The translations under genes and the position numbers were made by a program. A stretch of DNA of 64,000 nt. Origin: Limnephilus marmoratus. Lineage: Eukaryota; Arthropoda; Insecta; Trichoptera; Limnephilidae. The DNA lies in contig OU862933.1 of the NCBI GenBank assembly GCA_917880885.1, positions 11,933,679 to 11,997,678 of the forward strand, given 5' to 3'. The notes beneath the pieces were generated by a model. That model did no database searches, was not told the DNA's origin, and saw only the letters and a program-made list of their open reading frames with translations. Within the stretch, counting starts at the first letter, position 1, and each line of letters starts with the position of its first letter. Positions 30,920-42,599 of this stretch are shown here, piece by piece.

Positions 30920-31345
30920 AAATAACTTGTATCTCGCTGAAATAGCCTAGATAACTTTGACATTTCAGGCAGAGACAGTCGTTGGCAACTATCAATTACT
31001 ATACAAGAGCTCACCGTGTGAACCCTTTTCACAACGTAAAGTAAAAAGAATTCACATTTCAATTCAGCATGATGAAAATAACTTGAAACACGCTGACAAT
31101 AGTCTAGTTGACTTTAGTATTTTTGGAAGAGGCAGTTTTTTCGCTACTGTCACTCACAGTGTGAATTTTTTTTTAACAAAGTAAAGCAAAGAACATTTCA
31201 CAATTCAATTTAGCATGAAGAAAATAACTTGAAACACGCTGAAAATGGTCCAGTTAACTTTGACATTTCAGGCAGAGAAAATTGTTGTTGCATCTTTCAC
31301 GACACGAAAGCTCACCGTGTGAAAGTTTTTACAGCTTCAGCAGAA
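30920..31345 (+). repeat. Tandem repeat, about 150 bp unit, roughly three copies
   Basis: AATAACTTG landmarks occur at 30921, 31077 and 31223 (spacings 156 and 146). Each unit has CGCTGA-AAT, GACATTTCAGGCAGAG or a variant, CTCACCGTGTGAA or a variant, and a CAATTCAGCAT block. Confidence 0.8.
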
Positions 31346-32069
31346 TATCTCTTCTTTCATAGCAGACTTTAACTACGACGGAACTAAGTAATTTTGAAAA
31401 AAAAAATGTTAGAACCATGTGATGTCAGCATTTAGATGTTATATTCAATCTTTAACTCTAAAAACTCAATAACCCGCAATGCTAGATGATGACGCAAGAA
31501 AATTAATTTCACTATTCGCACATATTACAGTCATATCGATCACCATAGCACGGGCAAGTACCTAGCACGGTGGTCGAAAATTTCTCACCTTATGTAATAA
31601 ACAAAGAAATGCATAAAGAAAAAAAAAATTGCGTAAAATTATAATAATGTTCCAGCATTATTAACATGTTGTGTTTATCCTTTTAACATGTTCTGCAAAA
31701 ACTTTAGAAAATATTTTAGGTTAGCATGCATTTAACGGGAAGCTTTTTTCATCCCTATTTTTAATTTACGCTTTCCCCTGCAGGAACACATAAATACTAC
31801 AAAGCCAGGATTACAACCTTCCCCTAGCAGAGCTTCTGCCCGTTGTTCGGTGGCTGATTTTAGTACCACCCCCACCATCTCACTGTTTAACAGCTTTAGC
31901 ATTACGCGATTTTTTATAGCAGCTAATTTCTATTTAATTGTTATCGTCATATAATACGGGTGAGCTCCGGTATTAACATCTTCACTGGGACTTTTATACG
32001 CAAATCTGCTTTGGAGATATACGTTCTAGTTACCAAGTTAACATTCATGAGGGTATTTATAATATCAAA
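31346..32069. other. No gene recognised
   Basis: AT-rich; nothing placed. Confidence 0.35.
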
Positions 32070-32255
32070 ATGGTTAGATTTGTTGAAGAAGGTATTAAGC
32101 ACTTGTATTTGAGTGCAGCTCCATTATTTGGATTTCATCCGGACAAAACCAACTTAGAAATAACAGAAAGGGTTCAAAAGAGGTTTTTGCGTTGCTGTAT
32201 AAGAGAGAATATAATACGTGTACTATCCATCCTGGTCAATAACAGGAATGCTTAA
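32070..32255 (+). pseudogene. Short LINE-like fragment
   Basis: LEITERVQKRFLRCCIREN resembles the E-x-VQ(K/R)RFLR motif at the end of non-LTR ORF2 proteins. Only about 60 codons remain. Confidence 0.4.
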
Positions 32256-32284
32256 TTTCAGCAATTTAGGCAAACTATACCTAC

Positions 32285-33035
32285 ATTTTTTTTTACATTA
32301 ACTCCACACAGGAGGCCCTGAGTGAAAATGATTTCCCTCAGGGCCTATGTCATCTGGGATGCTGTGTGGAGGGTCTTTTTGAGGAGAGGAAGGAATGAAC
32401 ATTGGTCTTGAAGAGACCCATGTTGTAGGAAGGAGGAAACACAGAGGCCGGCAAATTATTCTACAGCCGAGCTGTTGAACACAAGAACGAGTCGAAGAAA
32501 CGACCCGTTCTCATGTGACAAATGTAAACCGTGTACAAATGTTGGGCACGCGTTTGGCGTGTTTCCCGACTATGCACCGGTGCCGAAAGGGGTCAATGAT
32601 GCTAGTTCCTCGGAGCATCTTCCATTGTAACACCGGTAGAACAAGGATAGCATTCCCTGAGATTCCTAAAGATTGCAATCCGTCTGTTAAGATGGGAGAA
32701 TCTATTAAACAGACCGCCCGTTTCTGCACAGAGTCGAGGGTATTTTTCAGGTATTTTGGAGCTCCAGACTGCCGAGGTGGCTGCCAAATTCAACCGTGGG
32801 GTGCACTTGTGATTTGTACAGGGTTCAACTGTACAGGGTTAGCAGTTGTGTACTGTTAAATTATCTGCGGGCCCTGTACAGTACGCCCAGTTTTTGGGAG
32901 GCTAACTTTACTCTGGCTTCGATGGAGCTCCCATACTTGAGCTGGTCACTTAGGGTTACACCAAGCACATCAATGGAGGGCCTGTTCGGAAGATTGCTTC
33001 CGTTGAAAGATACTATATACATAATGCGCTTACAT
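32285..33035 (-). mobile_element. LINE-H copy B, 3' region with palindrome and poly(A)
   Basis: Minus strand in order: a VTLSDQLKYGSSIEARVKLA-like block, LGVLYRARR, QKRAVCLIDSPILTDGLQSL, LSLFYRCYNGRCSEEL, a short C-terminus, then GGCCCTGAG (plus 32314-32322) pairing with CTCAGGGCC (32337-32345), CCTGTGTGG and a short A tail. Several stops and shifts break the frame. This uninterrupted copy proves the insertion at 324-2658. Confidence 0.75.
32314..32345. repeat. 3' palindrome of LINE-H
   Basis: Nine-pair stem of the same sequence as the palindrome at 15121-15151. Confidence 0.85.
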
Positions 33036-33672
33036 GTTAAAAGAGGTTAATTTATCAGAGTCTAACAAGCATACATGTGGGAGATCCCATACACTTTTTA
33101 TGCACCGAAAGCGAGTACTTTTGCCTATCAGAACGCAACCAATCAACAGTGCGACTCAACTGCTTAACTGAACTGAGTTGATCGCTAATTTTTTCAATGT
33201 CACTTAAACACAGTTTAGCGACTATATTTCGACGTGAATCACAAAATATTAAAACTGCCCCTTTGACCTTTTTATACTTCTACTTTGCCTATTTCCTAAT
33301 AATCTTTTCATCTAAATGTAAGACAATGACTTTTAAAAACATTCTTAGTGATCTGTTGACAAATAATGTCTGCGAAGTAAAACTGAACTTTTAATGATAA
33401 CAGTGTGTTTTCTTTTCAATCACTTCTTACTGCTTTTTTATCAAGTTCTGTTCAAAGCAAAATCTTTTTAATATATATGCAAAATCAAAAAGCAAAATCT
33501 TTATAATAACCATGAAACATTTCGGACTATTATAGGCGGTGTGTTTTTTCAACATTTTCATTCAAGTCTTTATTAATAACTACCATGATGCGGGCGCGAG
33601 CCTAGTTCGACAGCCGCTAGAACCCAAAACTATATAACATATCAAAAACGATTGACTTTTTTATGTGTATAC
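33036..33672. other. No gene recognised
   Basis: AT-rich; the frame at 33197-33394 has no recognisable domain. Confidence 0.35.
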
Positions 33673-33766
33673 TGCACAAGAGTCCCAACTGCTCCCGTCC
33701 GGAGCCAGTGAGACTATGGCATCTATGAGACTATGGCTATGACGTATATTGAGTGGCTGAAGGCAA
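33673..33766 (-). mobile_element. SINE-A copy, 3' half (split by RTE)
   Basis: CACAAGAGTCCCAACTGCTC and CCAGTGAGACTATGGCAT match the 3' end of SINE-A; it breaks in GTGGCTGAAGGCA at 33754-33766, and the body resumes at 36256 with GAGGCTGAATGTA. Confidence 0.7.
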
Positions 33767-33772
33767 CACTTA

Positions 33773-36250
33773 CTAGGCAACTCTTACATTTAGATGAAGA
33801 CAACCTGCCGGCAGAGTTGTTCAAATATGGAAATGAGCACCTGAGAAATCTACTACTTATTTCAATTACAAAAATATGGACATTCGAAAAAATACCAGAG
33901 GAATGGTAAATAATTCACAAAAAAGGTGACAAATTAAAATGCGAAAATCATAGAGGCATATCACTTCTATGCACAGCATATAAAATCTACACCATGATAC
34001 TGAAACAAAGAATTAAAGAATTGAGAAAATCTACTGGGAGAGTATCAGGCAGGCTTCCGCACCGGTAGATCCACAACAGACCAACTATTCACCGTCAGAT
34101 AGATCTTGGCAAAGTGCTGGGAGTTTGATATAGATAATATAGATATACACCGACTATTCATAAATTTCAGGCAAGCATAATATAATAGCATAGATCGGGA
34201 GTGTCTATATGACATACTATTTCAATTTCAGATTCCACTTAAATTGGTAAGGCTCACCAAAGCCACAATGTCAGACTCAAGATGTCAGGTCAAAATAGAC
34301 GGATAATTCACAGTATCATAGCAGAGACTAAAACAGGGGGACGGTCTGGCTCCCACTCTATTCAACATTGTGCTCGAATATGTAATAAGAAAAACGCTAA
34401 AAGACACTGGCTCCAATATTTATTTGAAGAGTAGTCAAGTTGTCGGATATGCATATGACATAAACATTGTCCGAAGATCAATTCCAGCCATTAAGGAGGT
34501 CTTCGACCCTTTAGAAACAGCGGCACGGGAAGTAGGACTGCGGGTTAATATTGACAAAACAAATATAATGGTACAGAGCAGGAACCCGTCACACAGAAGA
34601 AAAAGTAGTGCACAATTTAAAGACAACTACTCAGACGAAGCGGTCGATCAAATCACCTACCTGGGCTCCAGTCCGACAGAGAACAACGAGGATCCAGCAG
34701 AAATCAGAAGGAGAATCACAGCAGTTAACAAAACATACTTCTCTTTGCTGTCAGTGTTTAAGTCACGTAGTGTCCACAGAAAAACCAAAATAACCATATA
34801 TAAGACCATTGTTAAAACTGTACTGGCATATGGATGTGAGGCGCTGACACTGACGGTAAAGATGGCTGAAATGCTGGATGCTTTTGAAAGAAAAGTGCAG
34901 AGAAGAATATGTGGAACCGTGAAAGAGGGCGAACACGAGACTCCTCAGGTTAAGATGGGCTGGGCATGTATGTAGAATGCCGGATACACGTGTACCAAAA
35001 AGAATTTTGACTGGACCCAGGTGGAAAGAGAACATTGAAGCACCCACCACTGTCCCGCCCCGGTATAGGCGACTTATTGTCGCCCCTTCGGAGCTCTCGC
35101 AAGAATCTACTTTTTTTTATAAACGACTCTACATTTAACATTTGTATAACGAATCTAGAGCTTCAATGTCCCCGCATGCGTTGTTAGAGGGCGGTATGCA
35201 GGCGCGCATACAGGATTGCACTGTTATAGTCACTTCTACAATTCTAAAGCCCATAGAGGTAATCAGCCTCATGGACAGTCAAACGAGTTGTTAGTAGCCT
35301 CAACCAAAAATAAAGTAAAGAAAAAAGAACAAAATACACAGCAACCGTCGTGAGTAATAAGCTCACGACAGCGGATGACTATGGTCAATCCAGCGGGCGG
35401 CGCCGAGCACTGTTCAAAAGAAAAAAAGAAAAACAGATAACAGAGAGTATATACAGTGAAGAAGTGGTATTGCCACACTCTGTCAACCGGCAGTCCCCGA
35501 GACAGTAAAGAAGGATGAATGTCCGGCCTCCCGACAACCGGCGGCATCGTCCGTAAGCCAGCTAACCGGTGGTGCCTAGACGAGAGTAAATGGAAGTCAA
35601 GGAAGAAGACCCTAGGGAGAAAAGCGTCGGGTCGCCGGAGGCGGGACGGATAGCTTTCGGTCGCCGTTCGGCCTTCTCCCCAGCCTCTTCATGTCACGGG
35701 GGGTGGAAGACAGGTGCAGCTCCACCAGTTCTGTAGGGTCGGCCAGTAAACATAGGCGGGGACACACTCCAGAGTCCTACCCCTTAATGGGGAAGAGGAC
35801 GGTACATAACGGACAACGGACTTCAGTTCTCGCATTTAAACGTAACTGAAAGAAAATATATAAGTAACCAATCCAAAAAAACGAAAAAATAAAAGAAAAG
35901 CGTGTAGGAGTCTTCGCTTGGTGTGAAATTTCACCAATTAACTAACAAAAAATAATTCAAAAGCATGAGGGTTGCAGTAAAACATAAGGTAACGTAATCG
36001 TAAAAATAATAAAGCTTGAGCGTTTAGTTACGCTAGGCTTATAAAGCCTAAAAGAAAAGGAAAATTTGTGAAAGCATAAGAAGGAAAGGAAAGAGAACAG
36101 TGGGAAGACCCAGACTGACATGGGAAGACGAGGTAAGAGGGAATGCAGCACAGCTTCTCCAGGTACCAAACTGGAAGTCAGTCGCTGAGGACAGTAGGTG
36201 TTGGAGGCAACTGTTGCAGGAGGCCAATGCTCGATGTGGGCTGTAGCGCC
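33773..36250 (+). pseudogene. RTE reverse-transcriptase pseudogene
   Basis: Ordered but broken pieces: DNLPAELFKYGNEHL, KKGDKLKCENHRGISLL, YQAGFRTGRSTTDQLF, LKQGDGLAPTLFNIVLEYV, then the open part 34370-34975 with VVGYAYDINIV (the YADD box changed to YAYD), RVNIDKTNIMV, DQITYLGS and IYKTIVKTVLAYGCEALTLT. The C-terminus GWACM...RMPDTRVPKRILTGP is cut at 35033 and resumes after 36087 as KRTVGRPRLTW and WRQLLQEA. Several stops before 34370, and the loss of an Asp of the DD box, show that it is dead. Confidence 0.8.
35034..36087. mobile_element. Unclassified 1.05 kb insertion with 12 bp target duplication
   Basis: GGAAAGAGAACA stands at 35022-35033 and again at 36088-36099, and the RTE reading frame continues across only if the stretch between is removed. 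The interior is GC-richer than its surroundings, with no long ORF and no inverted ends. The variable-length duplication suggests target-primed insertion, but no poly(A) is obvious. Confidence 0.65.
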
Positions 36251-36255
36251 ATCGA

Positions 36256-36560
36256 AGAAGAAGGGAGGCTGAATGTAGTGGGGAGGGGAAAGCGATAGGG
36301 AAGTGGTCAGATCTGGTCACCAAACACGGCTAAAGCAATTTCAAGCAATGTTTCTATTCTGAATGGTGGTCTTATAAATCAGGGCGATATTGAGAGTACG
36401 TTCCACTCTGGAACGTGCCGCAAATATACTTTTATTAATGAATTGTGAAATAACACAAAATAAACAATGAAATTTATTTGCGCACGCCGGGATTCGATTT
36501 CGCGACCTTCAGATTGCGAGTCGAGAGCCTTACTCCTCGAACACGAAGGCCTTTACTAAT
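36256..36560 (-). mobile_element. SINE-A copy, 5' half with tRNA-like head
   Basis: Continues the copy at 33673-33766. The tRNA-like head (36480-36555 on the minus strand) has TGTTCGAGGAGTAAGGC, CTCGACTCGCAATC and GGTCGCGAAATCGAATCCC. Confidence 0.7.
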
Positions 36561-37619
36561 GAAGAAACAAATATAAAATACATTAAACTTTTATTTTTTA
36601 AAATAAAGTAGGAAAATTATTAAATTTTTTTCTTTCGGGTAAAAAACTTAATCATAAAAATAGACGAATTTCTATTCGACGTTCATAGATAAAGCGAAAA
36701 ACTTACAAATGCTTTCATCAGATGAAAGATTCTTACAAAAACCAGAATTTCTATGTTCCATCCGTTTTCCAAGATGAGCAAATTCAAACTTTTTCATCGC
36801 GAATTTTCATTTAATTTGTAAGCTTCGTGGTCTCCTGTCATAAATCACTACAGCGGTTCCAATCTGTACATCTTAAATCCTTGCTTCTGGAATTGTAGAA
36901 ACCTTCAGCCTTGCCGGAAATGAACTATTAACCCCCGGAAGTGAGGGGGTGGAGAACCGGTAGTGGGAGACACGACTGCGCCATGGTTTAGCGACCTCTG
37001 CTCGAACTCGCCGAAGATGTATTTTCCTACTGCCAATAATATTATTCTACTTAAAAAATATATAAAATAGATGATTGCGAAAATTAATAATTATCACTTG
37101 GTTAAGCAAAATCTGGCGAAGTCAACTCAGTAATAATGCTAAAATTTGTTGAAATATTCAACAATTTTGCTACCCGGAGAGCTTGACAAGGAAATACTCT
37201 GGATTTTTTTAAAAATCGAAAGCTAGACTCTCTTTCTAGTGAGAATGTATTAAAAAAAAAATACCATTTGATAAATTAAGTTAAATTCTTAACTCTAAAT
37301 ACGAGCTATTTAGTCAAGTCACTTATGTTAAAAAAAGGGGTTACTCGGAGCGGATTGAAACAGAATAAGCTCAAAATTTGTACAAATCTTTATTTTGACA
37401 TTTTAATTGTTGTCTCAAAAGTCTCATTAGGTCACGTGAGAGCATCCTTAGGTCTTAGATATTCTAGGTCAAAGGTTGCAAAAATTTGTTTTTTGGAAAT
37501 ATCTCGCTTCTTTTGCGTCAAATCGTATTTGCATTCATTAACAGTTGTAGAATATAAAATTCTCTACAAATTTTATCTCGAATATTTGTTTATACGCTTA
37601 ACCATTGTTACGATGCACA
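36561..37619. other. No gene recognised
   Basis: AT-rich; the 37325-37624 frame has no recognisable domain. Confidence 0.4.
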
Positions 37620-38540
37620 AATAAGCCCCTACTAATTATTCACCCACGCCACTGCACAGACTACAGTTTCGCTTTTTCGCCGCAAGCGCGCCGCGCGCGC
37701 TAGTGGAGCCAAATGCGAGCAACGGTCGGCGAAGCCGCCGACTCTCCACACTTCCTAGGCAGAGCGCTCCGCGAACAGTCGATTGTTTTGTTAAGGAGAA
37801 ATTCTCTCCGCAGGGCACCTTTGTGGCCCGAGTCATCCGCGACGCAATATGGCGTCGGGAATTTAATACGCAAATGCGTGTTCTAGATGCTACGGCAGAC
37901 AAGGCCGAGGCGTAATTTAAAGTACAGTGACAATGTTTACGTGTGTGGGACGTTTCACCTGGAGACTCCTGTTGGAACGAGATCCCCTCTGCTGCGGACG
38001 AGGATTGGACCTGCCGCCTCCATCGCAGTAAGCCCCCTTAAATTAATGTGTTCTATTTGCCCTCGCGATTTTACCTGAGCAATGACGACCCCAGAGAGGA
38101 CAGGTTGAGAGACTTACCGTGTAGGGACATTCTAGCCAGGAACTGCCTTTTAGCCTTGTATTTCTGTGTTTTCTCACAATACATTTTGTTTGTTTTACCT
38201 AAATACCGTTCTTTTATTGAGGAGATTGTTCGAGGGTGATCACGGCCAGTATTTCCCACCATGTAAAACATTCCAAACAGCCTACCGGCGACCACACCAC
38301 CCTGATGACGAGGGTCTCCCCTGCTTGCCGTTGGTTCGAGCTAGCCGCCTGCAAGGTAGGTCGGAGCCCGCCCTGTGGTGCCGCCCTCCTGGTGGCACCC
38401 GGGCCCAGCGAGGTTCTGGTTCCTATACGGGGCGTAGTCCCCGAGTGCAACTCTGACACCATGTAGCCGCTGCCAGGTTGTTAGCACCATTTATAAGTTA
38501 AAGCGCGACGACTGCGGAGCGCTCAGTCATACATAGTGCA
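37620..38540 (-). repeat. GC-rich LTR-element leader and LTR edge (tentative)
   Basis: On the minus strand TTATAAATG (plus 38488-38496) is followed by GGCAGCGGCTACA and then TGGTGTCAG at 38461-38453, which matches a known gypsy-type primer site (TGGTGTCAGAAG). Downstream on the minus strand is a GC-rich leader with CCCCGTATAGGAACCAG. Short frames on both strands show no gag. Probable remnant of a gypsy-type element. Confidence 0.4.
38453..38461 (-). promoter_or_regulatory. Primer-binding-site-like TGGTGTCAG
   Basis: Directly follows a TACA that could be the LTR end. Confidence 0.4.
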
Positions 38541-39195
38541 TGGTCAGTCACTGGGATTCGCAATCGTAACACAATAGTCCAGTCAGTGGGGGATAAAAAA
38601 GGCATTTACCTTGCAAAAAGTCACAAAGTAGCGATTTTGATATATTTTGTTTAGAATGAAACTCTGACGAAAAAAAAAAGTTTTCGAACTTAGGGGGGGG
38701 GGGGGGGGTCGAGCTCGAGCCGCCCGCGCCATCTTGGATATAAGGTGCCAAAATACGATTTTTTTCAAAATAACTGTGCAATAGTTGATATTACCACCAA
38801 ATTGTCAAAGACAAACTTAAAGAAAATAAAATATTTTTTGTTTTATGTTTTTTGTTGTAAGTCTAATAGGTAACGAGTTGAAGTGGCGGAAATGTGAATA
38901 TTTTTCTAAAAGATGGTGAAATTCTCAATTTTCGTTATTTTTTCGGGCTATTCATTACATAATTATAATAATTTTATAAACTCATTTCCTCACCACCATG
39001 AGGTAGAGAAAGGGGCGCATTTTTTATTGTGGTATCCCCAGTAGGTCATTCCAAAGATCTGATATTCCAGCGATGGTAGATTTCGAAATGGCGCTTGAGC
39101 CGGGCAGAGTTCGACTAGTTTTCGTAATTATGTTACATATTCGCTGTCGCGTAATAATATTTTTTTGTTGATCCCGGTTGGTTGATATTGACTTC
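38541..39195. other. No gene; long G-run at 38693-38708
   Basis: Mixed AT-rich sequence with one G-run and no recognisable frame. Confidence 0.4.
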
Positions 39196-39480
39196 TTAAT
39201 AATAGTCTCCGTCATCAATATCATTATCTAACTCATTGCCTGTGGTACTAATATTCTGGGCTTTCATTGATAAAATCTCTTCATCTTCGTCCTCGATATC
39301 GATGTGAACCTCTGGCGATTTTCGGTATGTTGGACCATTACAGTACCCACACACAATAAAACACTTCAAACCCGCTTTCCTGCAGCCGCATGCAACGACA
39401 CATCCTTTTTTACAATTATATGAAATAAATTTTAATAAATTCTCGGGTGCTGGGGAGTGGTAGAGAGTAAATTCCAGCAA
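39196..39480 (-). pseudogene. Cys-rich (CXC-like) protein fragment with acidic tail
   Basis: Open for 94 codons. The core NCKKGCVVACGCRKAGLKCF...CGYC has eight closely spaced cysteines in a pattern like half of a tesmin/TSO1 CXC domain, preceded by PAPENLLKFIS and followed by an acidic stretch (DIEDEDEEI) and ELDNDIDDGDYY. I recall such C-terminal modules in multi-copy arthropod proteins of unknown function. No larger gene is visible upstream on the minus strand, so this is probably the 3' end of a truncated copy. A zinc-binding role is inferred from the cysteines only. Confidence 0.5.
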
Positions 39481-39774
39481 TCCAAAAAATATTAGTTATC
39501 AGTCGTTGTATGGTAATATGTTAGTAGTTATGTTTGGTGAACACCTCACTAGGGGAGCCTGTGTTGAGGTGGCGTATGTTTTAAATAAAGTGTTATTCTG
39601 CCGTCATAAGTAAAAACATAGAGGAGATATGAGATTCTCAAGGAGAACACTGTGGTTCCACCCATATCACATTGTAAAAAAATAGTATATGTATAAGTTT
39701 GTATCAATGTACTAACAATAAACAACATTACCTATAAAAATATGGAATTACAAAACCCAAATAAACCATTTGCC

Positions 39775-40262
39775 TTAATGGGAGTTTTTTTAATTTGGGA
39801 GGCGGGTATGGGAACCGCTGCCCCGGGAACCAATTATTGGATAACCAACACTCCTGCAATCTGTTTTTACGAAGTGGAGCACCACGTTTGATGATTTAGC
39901 AGGGGTGCCCGGGTTCATGGGGTGAGGTTTGTCTTGGCCTTAGCGGCCAATCCGTTTGCACACTAACCGCGTGACGGGCAGATTGGGAGAGATTGGTTGA
40001 GGGAGACCTAACCTAGACCTCTCCAGCTGGACTCTCTCGACCCGCCTTGCACCGCAGTGGGAGGGATGGATTCATACGTCCGTCACACCAAGACACATTT
40101 ATCCCCAGATTTCTAAACACCCCTCATATCTTTTTCTTTCCCAGAACTTCCTCTCCTTTCTTTCTCTAAAAAGACCTCCAACATAGTATCCAGAAAGATG
40201 ACACAGGCAATGACGGATTTTTTTTTTTCTTTAGGGCCTCCTGAATGAAGCCAATCTAAAAA
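39775..40262 (+). mobile_element. SINE-B, long copy
   Basis: Starts TTGGGAGGCGGGTATGGG, continues CCCCGGGAACCAATTATTGG and CATGGGGTGAGGTTTGTC, and ends AAGATGACACAGGC...TTAGGGCCTCCTG then an A-rich tail. About 170 bp longer than the copy at 15097, mainly in its centre. Confidence 0.75.
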
Positions 40263-41521
40263 AATATTTATGTAATACCATCTAATGTTAACAAACTCAA
40301 TAAATAATAAAATCGTAAGTAACTAATCAAAAAAAACCTGCAATAACACATCTTCTAAACCTGTTAATAAGCATCTCTCAAATTCGTATCAGGGGATATA
40401 ACTTTTATCATTTAATGAAATTATAATTTAAACCGAAGTTCGGAATATTATTACCAGAAGCACATAAGTTAGGGTGGGTTTATTTGAGGATTTCTCTTTG
40501 ACTTAGTCCCGAGTGAGCAGCGCAATACAAAAACTCGCAATTACCACATCAATATAAGTATATTTGTTTGGCAAAGTCAGCCGGATCGAGTCATCTCTAC
40601 CGCCGAGTTCACCTAATTGAAAAAGTTTACCCATATTCGTCTGGGATCCTTCCAAAGAGATGAACATAGCTATATTTGCTACACGAAGTTTAATATTAAC
40701 CGAACTGTCGCCGAGACAGAAGTTTGAATTGCATGTAATGACATTTCGGCTTTAGGCTGTGAATTTCGGTGAGTAATATAATGTACGACTTTCAAAGAAT
40801 TAGGGGTTGGGTGAAGGTAAGATTAAGGTAATTATTAGATTAATCTTCTCAGATTACCATCGACGTTACCTACGTATCTCAATAATCCAAAAACTAATCT
40901 CTATAATGTTACACCTATCTCCTTTTCTATGTTATCTCTGTTACTTTATACAACAGAATGCTCGTAACATGTTACAGTACAAAATGTTACGTAAAATAAA
41001 CCACTCATACTTTGTAAAATGTTGAAGAGGTTATGGAAAAGTTAGAAATAATAATTATAAACAAGAGTGCATTGATGCAAGTCTAAAAATCGTCTCGGAG
41101 CTGTATCACAATGAAATCGATAACTTTACAATATCGGCTGGTTTCACATCGAGCACGGTTTCACCGTTGACAGCCGAACCGATGTTTACAGGGAATAAAT
41201 AAGAAATTAATATTGTACAATGGCAACACTGGTGGATCTGGCTATTGATTTATATTCCTTAACTTAATTTAGCGACAGGTGAGAATTAAAAACATTAATA
41301 AATAGACAACTTCGAATAATTGTTATTCTAACTTTAATATACGCTGGCACCTATATAATTTTTCGCACTAAATGGGAGTTAATTAGTTATTGAGGTCTTT
41401 AATCATATTTGAACCTCTTTCGTTTCTCAAGATCGACCGGAATGGATTGATCGCTTGTTAGATGAATTAATTAAGTCTATGGTTCGCTTATAGATTTCTT
41501 TCAATTCTATGAGCTTCGTTA
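40263..41521. other. No gene recognised
   Basis: AT-rich; the 40807-41025 frame has no recognisable domain. Confidence 0.4.
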
Positions 41522-41860
41522 GTTCACAATGTGAATAGATGATTAGTGAGACATCTCCGAAAAATCTGAATTTGAGTTGAATATGTGGTTATATGTAAAA
41601 ATATACCCTCTATCTGGTGTAATACTCAGATTACTTAAAAACATATGTTTTCTCGATTACTAGTAGGAAATTTTCAAAATGTCCAAATAATTTACCCGAC
41701 CTTTGCTTCCCGTTGTTATTTTATAGCATATTTAGTATATAAAACAATGAAACGTGTAAGTAATATTTGATTTATGGTATGCATTCCAATATTGCTTTCC
41801 ACATTATTTGAAGTATTTCTAGATGTCTGACTAATTAACGGGACGATCGACATCCATTCA
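41522..41860 (-). repeat. Fragments of the LTR seen at 14129-14442
   Basis: 41522-41655 is the inverted form of about 14125-14240 (shared GAGTATTACACCAGATAGAG); 41822-41845 repeats AGATGTCTGACTAAT in the plus direction. The two together look like a rearranged or inverted LTR pair. Confidence 0.5.
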
Positions 41861-42599
41861 TTATTAAGTCAGGGTCCTGTTATTTTACACAACACTATTC
41901 AACACGTTTTGTATATTGACTGCTTAAATAACACTGGAGGGGCCGCACTAAAATTTGTCAACCGTTTGGAATATCTCTTACCAATTCTTGACCGTGCTCG
42001 CAAATATTGATAACTAGACATAGATGACGGACTTAGCCAATATCGTATTGATATATGGTTTTATCGATCGTTCGAGAACCTCCTGGTGAATAAAACAACG
42101 TTCAAAATCAAAGAGTTGCTTGAAATAGATTCGGCGGAGTTTGGTGACCAGATCTGAATAGTTTGGTACTTCTCATCCTTCCTCATTGATCGTAAAAATT
42201 TTCTGGTTTCTTAATTCTGTAAAAGTGTTATGAAAAACGAACCAACTCATTATTCTTACCTCCCAAAACAAAACAAAAAACTTTTCAAGCAGCCAGCGCT
42301 CTGAACTGCAATCAAGTGTCAAGTTGATTAAGGGTAGTTTTCAAAAGGCTCCGTGATCCGCACAAAGGGCTGCGGGTCGCGGGGTCCCATCTTGTTCGAG
42401 GCTTCAACCACCCTTGCGCCCTTATCCTACACAGTCTGTTAGCCGGTGGAAACACCCTCCCAGTGGAGTGGGCCTCTGCGGCTTATTTATTTCGCATTGT
42501 TCCCCTAATTGTTATGAGGCGTGTTTCCGTGGTGTTTTGCAAATATTGCTGAAAGCCGAGACTTACCGGTGCAGTGTTTTGAAAAGGCGTTTTACTAAA
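41861..42599. other. No gene; SINE-A scrap at 42134-42195
   Basis: TTGGTGACCAGATCTGAATA at 42140 onward matches the SINE-A body in plus orientation. The GC-richer 42350-42560 stretch is unplaced; it could be LINE leader. Confidence 0.45.

Larger units (their letters stand above)
33767..36255 (+). mobile_element. RTE-type LINE inserted in SINE-A
   Basis: Lies between the two halves of one SINE-A copy. The flanks GTGGCTGAAGGCA and GAGGCTGAATGTA look like an imperfect 13 bp target duplication. Its 3' end, GTAGCGCCATCGAAGAAGAAG, is typical of RTE-like elements. Interrupted by a 1.05 kb insertion at 35034-36087. Confidence 0.7.

Noticed and set aside
37636..37915. Basic minus-strand and plus-strand frames of 70-90 codons
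   Set aside because: GC-rich leader-like sequence open in both strands, no gag-like motif.
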